A DNA stretch of 64,000 nucleotides, taken from assembly GCA_021613375.1 (NCBI GenBank), contig CM038719.1:36069747-36133746 (forward strand), in the 5' to 3' direction. Positions 56,970-64,000 of this stretch are shown piece after piece. This DNA is from Megaleporinus macrocephalus. Lineage: Eukaryota > Chordata > Actinopteri > Characiformes > Anostomidae. Both the position numbers and the translations under genes were made by a program. The notes beneath the pieces were generated by a model. It worked only from the letters and a program-made list of their open reading frames with translations, was not told where the DNA came from and did no database searches. The number at the start of each line of letters is the position of its first letter. Positions within the stretch are counted from its first letter, which is position 1.

Positions 56970-58580
56970 ACCCAGATCCCCATGACGTCGCAGATATTCA
57001 GATTTTCACATGATGATGTTATAGAGACAATATTTATTATATATTTATATGATTTCAGGATTAGATTAGATTCATTCTAGTAACTCGGTGGCCATAGTAA
57101 CCTAATTGTGGTCATATTAAATCATCATTATATTGTTATCATTGTTATTATTATGATGATGGGAACTGAAGCTGAAGTTGAAGAAGTGTTTGTTGGTTCT
57201 CTAAATGAAAATAAGTGAACACAATTCTGTACAGAGAACAAACATACATACACACATTTTACTGCACAATTTCTATTTATTTAGTTTAACACATCAGAAA
57301 ACAATAAATCATGTGATGTAACTTTTGCACAGGACATATTTTATGTTTTATATTTATTATTTATTAATTATTATTATCTGATAAACAGTAATGGTACACT
57401 AAATTGTGCAGTTGTGTTTTCTCTGTAGATGAACATTTTATCTCTTAGAAAATCACCTATGGACACATTTTTGCACATGATTGTATAAATGTAACTGTTT
57501 GTGCTACAGATTTAAATATAACCTAATATAACCTACTATTGATTGTTCTTCTACAATGAGTATATATAAGTTATTCATTTCTAATACAGTACAATCAATA
57601 TTCCTGTCATTGGAAGATTATGAGTTCCATTCCCAGCGATGTCACAGCCATCCATGAGCGGGAGTCCAGGATAGCACAACTGACCTCGCTCTGCTGATAG
57701 TACTGATAGAAGTAGTGTACGTGTTTAATTTGGAAATAAAAGACACCAAAAAACAGCCTGTTTAATATATGGGATGGAAAGAGGCTTGAAAATGTAATAG
57801 AAAAGTAAACTATGGACGCGTTTGTTCATTATACCCACAAACTAGTTCTAAATAAATTTCAAAGTAAAGAATAATTATGAGATATATTTAAAATCCAGGC
57901 TATTTAGGCTATTCAGTGTGAGAAATAACAGCAACAGACAAATACTACAGCTACTGTCCTCCATCTGCCCTCTCTGTCTGCCCAATCTGTCCCCCCTCTG
58001 TCTGCCCCATCCGTCCCCTTTCTGTCTGTCCCTCTATCGGCCCCTTACTCTAGGATTCTTCTGTTTTCTCCTTCCAGTTTATATGCCTTAGTGAAGCTGA
58101 TGGTCTGTCTCGACTACTTTTCCAGCACGTTGTGATGTTTTATGGTGTTTAAACTTTGGATAATAATAGAGGATAACTAATTTACATCAAGAATAACCTT
58201 ATAGTTACATTAATATCCAAAATGTTGTTGATCAAATAGCTACTAATAGTAATTTACTGACATGAGACAACAGATCATAGCAGTTTATTATTTAATAAAA
58301 CTATATTTTCTTAAAGTTTTTATAAAACACTGTGAATAAACTCTTTCAGATGTCTAGTTTATAATCAACACTGTTTGAGTTATAATTGAGTGTAACAAGT
58401 CATATGACACATAATTCCAAACATTGGTTCACTAAACTGTGGACAGTGCTGACCCAACAGGCTCATTCTGTATTCCATTTCTTATACTCTGCTGCCCCCC
58501 TGTGTTTGTTCTACTTAACCTTCTACACCACATTCTGAAGCTTAGACTGTGAATTACATCCCTTCATGAACATAAACATC
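56970..58580. other. Intergenic, no gene recognised
   Basis: AT-rich. A pyrimidine-rich imperfect repeat of CTGTCTGCCC-type units lies at 57957-58042. No exon supported. Confidence 0.5.
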
Positions 58581-58594
58581 AAACAGCAGCTGCA

Positions 58595-58633
58595 GGTTTT
58601 TGTACAGAGTTTCCACAGATATTCATCACTGTG
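58595..58633 (-). other. 23-RSS of V24
   Basis: Heptamer CACAGTG (58627-58633), 23-bp spacer, nonamer ACAAAAACC (58595-58603). Confidence 0.92.
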
Positions 58634-59065
58634 TGTCTCTCGCACAGTAATACACAGCTGAGTCCTCAACTGTCACACCAGACAGTTTCAGATACACCAT
58701 GCTGTTAGAATTGTCTTTCTTGAGTTCCATACGTCCTTCAAGAGATTTTGCTTTTCTACTTCCACTGCTCCAGACTTCTGCTATCCACTCCAGCGGTTTT
58801 CCAGTCTGTTGTCTGATCCAGTGCATGTTGTAGCTGCTAAAAGTGAATCCAGATCCTCTACAGGAGAGACTCAGAGTTTCTCCAGGTTTTAGCTGAACTG
58901 CAGTTTCTAATGATTCCATACTTTGACATTTCACACCTGCTGAAACAAGTAAAATATGAATTATTAATGATGTATTAATGCTGTTACACAGAGAAACAGT
59001 GTATCAATCAGGAACTCACTGCTGAAGGTGAGCAGTATCAGTAATAAGGAGAGCGTGTTCTTCAT
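58634..59065 (-). CDS. ighv: IGHV segment V24, family C, intact
   Basis: Leader exon 59020-59065 (MKNTLSLLLILLTFS), V exon 58634-58936. Open: [50 protein letters not shown]2 EVWSSGSRKAKSL, FR3 [25 protein letters not shown]. The lysine-rich FR3 start (ELKKDNS) is unlike the ISRDNS of its relatives; CDR2 is close to V21. Confidence 0.94.
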
Positions 59066-59142
59066 GGTGAGTGTTGATGAGACTCTACTGCTCCACTCAG
59101 CTCAGCAGCACATAAGTACTGGATGGAGACACAACACACTGG

Positions 59143-59150
59143 ATTTGCAT
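59143..59150 (-). promoter_or_regulatory. Octamer of V24 promoter
   Basis: ATGCAAAT, 77 bp upstream of the V24 ATG. Confidence 0.85.
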
Positions 59151-59154
59151 CATG

Positions 59155-60190
59155 ATGTCATGAATCATCACTTTCTCAGGCCTGCGTGATCTTCTGTGTA
59201 CACTCACCATGAAGTTGTTTATCATCTTGTTATGTTCAGGTGTGACTTGATGAATTGATCAATAATGTGTATCATATATATAATTAAATAAGATTGGTTT
59301 TAACTGTAATTAGCTACATTATAGTCTTTATTGTACAGATCTGTTGTGATTTAGTAAATCAGCCAATAACGTTTTCTGCTCTTCTTGACACTTGAGTAAA
59401 TATTTCATCTTAGAGAAAGAGAAAAGATAAAGCTCCACTTCTACTTCAGATTTGAAAATATCCACAGGTGTTTCTGTCCATCCTTCCATTTTGAGAGACA
59501 CCGTAACGCTATGGGGTCTGCAAGGATGTGTAGCTGTTCTAGAAGCTCCTCACTGGGAACAGCAGTTACAAACACATCAAACAAAGAAGCTGCTGCTGTT
59601 CTCAGAACAATGGTCTGACCACCCCAGAGTCCAGACCTCAACATCACTGAATGTGGTTGGTTAACTTGGATTGAAACTGAAGGTAAATCTGCTGAAAAGA
59701 ATCGACGCGTTGATAAAGAAAAGAAACAAATGGAATAAAAACTGCCAAATATGTATCATAATAATATCATAGAGGTAAATGGAGCTTGGTGGGCTAAAAT
59801 TTGTAAACACCTCTTATGATTCCATGTCAGGGGTACGCTAACAACACTCTAGTATACTCTGGGGATAGCAGTAAACCACCTAGCACAGCAACAACCTACC
59901 AACACATTAGTAACCACCTGGAACATCATATTAATTATTAAACTGTTACTCCTGTGATGTCAGTGCTAGTTTCCATTAAAGTCTTTAAGTAGTTTCTAGA
60001 TGTTAGTCCTGTTTCCTGTGTAGCAAATGTTATTGAACAGATGAAAAAGCAGTTCAGTTCAGATTTTAGACCTGAGTCTGTTTTACTTTCTCAAATAAAT
60101 GATTTCACATGTATATGAGTTTTTAATGAAAGCATCAGCAGAACAGAGAATCTAAACCAGATTACTGCAGCACAAAAGAGAGTGATTAAT
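59155..60190. repeat. Segmental duplication D6, right copy
   Basis: Matches 36330-37320 in order. It ends where the V25 remnant begins, so a V exon was probably excised at this junction. No gene inside. Confidence 0.75.
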
Positions 60191-60210
60191 AACTGCTGAA
60201 CAGCAGGAAT

Positions 60211-60371
60211 CTAATGATTCCATATTTTAACATTTCACACCTGCTGAAGAAAATAAATAGGGATTAATATATATTTTTTTTTTATTACATGAGAAAAATG
60301 TTGAACAAACTGTTCAGGAACTCACTGCTGAAGGTGAGCAGTAGCAGTAATAAGGAGAGCGTGTTCTTCAT
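60211..60371 (-). pseudogene. ighv: IGHV V25: orphan leader with V stub
   Basis: Leader exon 60326-60371 is open (MKNTLSLLLLLTFS) with a GTGAGT donor. The acceptor and only about 30 bases of V exon (60211-60240, homologous to the FR1 start) survive; the rest, including the RSS, is gone. A 24-bp perfect inverted duplication starts at the ATG (60369-60425). Confidence 0.88.
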
Positions 60372-60425
60372 GGTGAGTGTTGATGAGACTCTATTGCTAG
60401 GAGAGTCTCATCAACACTCACCATG
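60369..60425. repeat. Perfect 24-bp hairpin at V25 start codon
   Basis: Arms 60369-60392 and 60402-60425 are exact reverse complements around a 9-base loop (ATTGCTAGG). The duplicated arm is the normal CATGGTGAGTGTTGATGAGA 5'-flank sequence of family C. Confidence 0.95.
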
Positions 60426-60493
60426 TGCTGCTGAGCTATTGCTCCACTCAGCTCAGCAGCACATAAGTACTGGATGGAGACACAACACACTGG

Positions 60494-60501
60494 ATTTGCA
60501 T
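60494..60501 (-). promoter_or_regulatory. Octamer upstream of V25
   Basis: ATGCAAAT, 122 bp from the ATG instead of 77, the extra length being the inverted duplication. Confidence 0.75.
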
Positions 60502-61165
60502 CACTACGTCATAGATGATGTGGTTGACTATTTAACAACTACAGCAGTGTGTCAGAATAAGATACTACACAACATTTATTTGATTTCTGATCAGAATTGT
60601 CAGTATACACACGTTTTCACTTTAACAGGATTTAGTTTGTCCACTCGTTTACATTTTGCAGCACTTGTCAAGAGAGACATGCAATTTGCAACTTGCTGGT
60701 ATAGTACAGGGCATGTGCCCAGGTGGGGGATGGACCACCAGTCTACAGAATATTGGGCAGAGGTTTTATTCACTATACTAATCACTCCATGCCTGAGATG
60801 TTCACGATTTGCTGCTAAAGCTGTAGTTTAATAAGTTCCCATACATTTCATTTACTTACAGCTTTCAGCCAGAGCTGCAAACTGAGTAACGAGTAGTCCT
60901 TTAATCACTTTCATTTAGAAAGTCTCTTAATGTCCAGTGATGGACGACCCGAGCTGAACTTTATATATATTAATGATATTGCTCTGATAAATGCTGTCAG
61001 TTCCTCATCACAGCCCAGCTTGAAAGGTTTAGGTAGTTTTCATTTATCACTGCATGTCTTGTGCTCTGCTGCCCCCCTGTGGTACTTCTACTGTACCTTC
61101 TTCACCACCTGCTGAAGCTCAGACTCTGAAAAACATCCCATCATGAAAATAACAATCTAACAGCA
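60502..61165. other. Intergenic, no gene recognised
   Basis: Contains the RSS-proximal element of V26 (61066-61082) and otherwise no recognisable feature. Confidence 0.5.
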
Positions 61166-61171
61166 GCTGCA

Positions 61172-61210
61172 GGTTTTTGTACAAAGTGTCCACAGATATT
61201 CATCACTGTG
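61172..61210 (-). other. 23-RSS of V26
   Basis: Heptamer CACAGTG (61204-61210), 23-bp spacer, nonamer ACAAAAACC (61172-61180). Confidence 0.92.
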
Positions 61211-61645
61211 TCTCTCGCACAGTAATACACAGCTGAGTCCTCTACTGTCACACCAGACAGTTTCAGATACACTATGCTGTTGGAATTGTCTCTCCTGATT
61301 TCGATTCTTCCTTGAAAAGATTTTGCATAGCTGTGGCCACTTGCATCAGAATAAATGAATCCCATCCACTCCAGCGGTTTTCCAGCCTGCTGTTTGATCC
61401 AGTGCATGTTATAGCTGCTAAAGCTGAATCCAGATCCTCTACAGGAGAGACTCAGGGTTTCTCCAGGTTTTAGCTGAACTGCAGTTTCTAATGATTCCAT
61501 ACTTTGACATTTCACACCTGCTGAAACAAGTAAATATTAATTATTAATGATGTATTAATGCTGTTACACAGAGAAACAGTGTATCAATCAGGAACTCACT
61601 GCTGAAGGTGAGCAGTATCAGTAATAAGGAGAGCGTGGTCTTCAT
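61211..61645 (-). CDS. ighv: IGHV segment V26, family C, intact
   Basis: Leader exon 61600-61645 (MKTTLSLLLILLTFS), V exon 61211-61517. Open: [50 protein letters not shown]2 FIYSDASGHSYAKS, FR3 RIEIRRDNSNSIVYLKLSG, YYCARDT. CDR2 is one of the longest in family C here. Confidence 0.94.
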
Positions 61646-61722
61646 GGTGAGTGTTGATGAGACTCTACTGCTCCACTCAGCTCAGCAGCACATAAGTACT
61701 GGATGGAGACACAACACACTGG

Positions 61723-61730
61723 ATTTGCAT
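61723..61730 (-). promoter_or_regulatory. Octamer of V26 promoter
   Basis: ATGCAAAT, 77 bp upstream of the V26 ATG. Confidence 0.85.
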
Positions 61731-63187
61731 CATGATGTCATGGATGGGAATCAAATATAAGTTGTGATGTGATGGAGAAGGTAATATCACACCTCCAGTC
61801 CAGTTCACTGTTAGAGAGTGCTGGTGGAGGATGGACATCACAAAGCTGCAGAGATGAACTGCTCTCACGCTCTCATGTCTACTTTCCCTGTAACAGCACT
61901 TTCATGAGTAGAACAGAAAATCTTACATACCTGCTTTTACTCTGAATCACATTAATTAATGACCCTATATACTCATATCATTCAGATCATCTTCTTTTTT
62001 CTTCTTTTCCTTCTTCTTTATTCTTTTAAGCACTACTTTATCCTGCAGGTTTCAAAATACCAACATTGATTCACTCCAGAATGTTCTGTCTGACTGTGAG
62101 AGGTACGTCTATATAGAGAGTTTGGTTGGATGTATAGTTTCCACTTAGCAAACATTCATAGTCTTCTTTCACTTTTATTTTATAGGATGGCCAAAAGATT
62201 TTAATACAAATGACTGTATATGCGACTCTGAGAGCCTGGAATACCGAATCAACCACCAAGTAACATCCCAACAACAACCACATCCTTAAATTAGATCTAT
62301 TACTATTTAATCTAGGCTGTCTGGAACATTCAGTGTCCAGTTACTTTTGACTTAGATTAGTTCAAATAAAATGAAGCACAATCAAAATACAATGATGTGA
62401 CTGATCATTTTTCCTGCCACAAAATGTATTTTATGACACAAACTAACTAAAAATTCAAGAATTATCATCTTTGTTAAATTACAATTTTTACATACACTAC
62501 CAGTCAAAAGTTTGGACACATCTGAACATATATTCTTACAATAATGAAGACACTTTGATCTAAAAGACATAAAGGACGAGTTTAAATAGTGAAGGTGGTG
62601 TGTATTTACAAAAATATTTCTAAAAGAAACGTTTTACATTTAATAAAAATAACAATAAATATTTTTTAACACCTATAAACACCTTCAGACTGTTTTTCAC
62701 AAACAACAAGATCTCAGCATGTGTACTATTCTTCTTCAGTCCTGTTAGAGAAGCAGCTCATGTGGCTCCTCATGAAGCTGCTGACCAGAATATTAAACAT
62801 ATGTAAACCTGCATCAGAGCAAATGAGCTCATTTCTAAAAGACCCTCTAAACATTCTTTAAACACAACCAGATGTTTTATTCTGCTCCAGGAATAATTCT
62901 ATACCTCCTATTTTATAGTTTTGATCTCTTCACAATTACTCACTAATATTATTACTATTAAAATAGTACAAATAAGAACAACCTGGCTAGGGGTCTTTGG
63001 CTGGTGTATTTGCTTAGGTCAGAGGAAGAAGGACAGAGACAGTGCTGGAGAAGTTCAGGGACTGTTCTGCACTTCATTTCTTGTCCTCTGCTGCCCCCTG
63101 TGGATGTTCTACTGAATATTCTTCACCACCTGCTGAAACCACTGAATAACATCTCTTAACAAAAATGGACATCTAACAGCAGCTGCA

Positions 63188-63219
63188 GGTTTTTGTACAG
63201 TGTTATATTCATCACTGTG
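63188..63219 (-). other. RSS of V27 with 16-bp spacer
   Basis: Heptamer CACAGTG (63213-63219) and nonamer ACAAAAACC (63188-63196) are perfect, but 7 bp of spacer are deleted relative to V20 (TGTTATATTC for TGTTTCCACAGATATTC). Confidence 0.92.
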
Positions 63220-63637
63220 TGTCTTTCGCACAGTAATACACAGCTGAGTCCTCTACTGTCACACCAGACAGTTTCAGATACCCCATGCTGTTAGAATCAT
63301 CTCTGATTTCTATTCTTCCTTGAAAAGACTTTGCGTAGCTACTGCCACTTCGTCCCATCCACTCCAGCGGTTTACCAGCCTGTTGTCTGATCCAGTGTAT
63401 GTAGTAGCTGCTAAAGCTAAATCCAGATGCTCTACAGGAGAGACTCAGAGTTTCTCCAGGTTTTAGCTGAACTGCAGTTTCAATGATTCCATACTTTGAC
63501 ATTTCACACCTGCTGAAACAAGTAAATATTAATTATTAATGATGTATTAATGCTGTTACACAGAAAAACAGTGTATCAATCAGGAACTCACTGCTGAAGG
63601 TGAGCAGTATCAGTAATAAGGAGAGCGTGTTCTTCAT
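63220..63637 (-). pseudogene. ighv: IGHV segment V27, frameshifted
   Basis: Leader exon 63592-63637 intact, V exon 63220-63509. Near FR1 codon 6, GT is replaced by a single C (63480/63481). The leader frame therefore runs into a TAA (63463-63465) after about nine altered codons. From TAVQLKPGE onward the exon is almost identical to V20 (SCRASGFSFSSYYIHW, RSGSSYAKSFQ, YYCAKDT). With the 16-bp spacer it is doubly inactive. Confidence 0.93.
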
Positions 63638-63714
63638 GGTGAGTGTTGATGTGACTCTACTGCTCCGCTCAGCTCAGCAGCACATAAGTACTGGATGGAG
63701 ACACAACACACTGG

Positions 63715-63722
63715 ATTTGCAT
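63715..63722 (-). promoter_or_regulatory. Octamer of V27 promoter
   Basis: ATGCAAAT, 77 bp upstream of the V27 ATG. Confidence 0.8.
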
Positions 63723-64000
63723 CATGATGTCATGGAGGGTAATGAAATGTCAGTCAAGCTGTGATTTTAAATGTGTAGTTCAGTAAATTACCAGCTCTGT
63801 TGTGAGTTAAATCAGGTAGTTAATGTATTTTTTATTTTAACAAACTACTTACAATTTACAATATATCACAACCAGTACATTCTGTGTTAGTTGAGATGTC
63901 TGATGCTGTAAATAATAGAGATTTAATTACTCTTGACATAACTATTTTTTCAGTACATTAGAGATTCATGCTGTCTCTGTCTGGAGTGGAGAAATAGTGG

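Larger units (their letters stand above)
61600..64000. repeat. Segmental duplication D5
   Basis: Near copy of 49190-51600 at an offset of about 12.41 kb. It includes the long V19-V20 spacer, V27 (copy of V20) and 280 bases beyond its promoter, and runs off the window end. The stretch 61.73-63.08 kb has no gene. Confidence 0.85.

Noticed and set aside
60289..60831. 180-codon plus-strand frame
   Set aside because: Runs antisense through the V25 leader and hairpin into promoter DNA; no family resemblance.
1..64000. D, J or constant-region exons, and 12-spacer RSSs
   Set aside because: Searched by eye for J motifs (WGxG) with flanking RSS, for 12-bp spacers and for Ig constant domains; none found.

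Overview
This is vertebrate genomic DNA carrying part of an immunoglobulin heavy-chain variable (IGHV) cluster from a ray-finned fish, probably an otophysan teleost. The V family style (VELTQP... and ...AVQLKPGE... segments), the compact two-exon V genes, and the repeats (piggyBac, Tc1, hAT miniatures, LINE tails, and a dispersed repeat I remember from catfish and characin genomes) point that way. The species cannot be fixed from sequence alone. The heavy-chain call rests on FR2 (W-[IV]-R-Q...LEW), FR3 (D-[ST]-A-V-Y-Y-C-A-[RK]), 23-bp-spacer recombination signals (RSS), and promoter octamers in the ATGCAAAT orientation relative to transcription. No D, J or constant exons are present. If joining is deletional, they lie to the left of base 1.

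All V segments are on the minus strand. I number them V1-V27 from left to right. Eighteen keep an open leader plus V exon; V7 among these has lost the first conserved cysteine. Nine are pseudogenes or fragments: V8, V11, V14, V15, V17, V18, V23, V25 and V27. A further locus at about 52.2 kb keeps only the flank of a lost V. Three groups are visible. Family A (V1, V2, V4, V7) and family B (V3, V5, V6) share the region 0.6-18.4 kb. V9 is a lone relative at 26 kb. Family C (V8 and V11-V27, with V10 as a divergent relative) fills 32-64 kb.

Layout: 0.6-18.4 kb holds the A/B segments, multiplied by segmental duplication (3.55-7.12 kb = 8.19-11.78 kb; 6.03-8.9 kb = 15.8-18.8 kb) and cut by a decayed piggyBac element at 12.5-14.5 kb. 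18.8-32.3 kb is repeat-rich: Tc1 relics, a hAT miniature element, a large palindrome and microsatellites. It holds only V8 and V9, plus a two-exon CD225/dispanin (IFITM-like) membrane protein gene on the plus strand at 27.9-29.6 kb. 32.5-64 kb is a dense family C array with one 5.4-kb tandem duplication and several longer-range block copies.

Each functional V has the same plan on the minus strand: octamer, a 14-16 codon leader exon, a short intron, a V exon of about 300 bp, and a 23-RSS. Most family C copies also keep a conserved CCACAGGGGGCAGCAG-type element about 85 bp beyond the RSS. It resembles the core of a CTCF site and would be a natural place for RSS-proximal loop anchoring. The locus also records birth-and-death evolution: paired intact and broken copies, RSS spacers shortened to 22 or 16 bp, and deletions that fuse FR2 directly to the promoter octamer.
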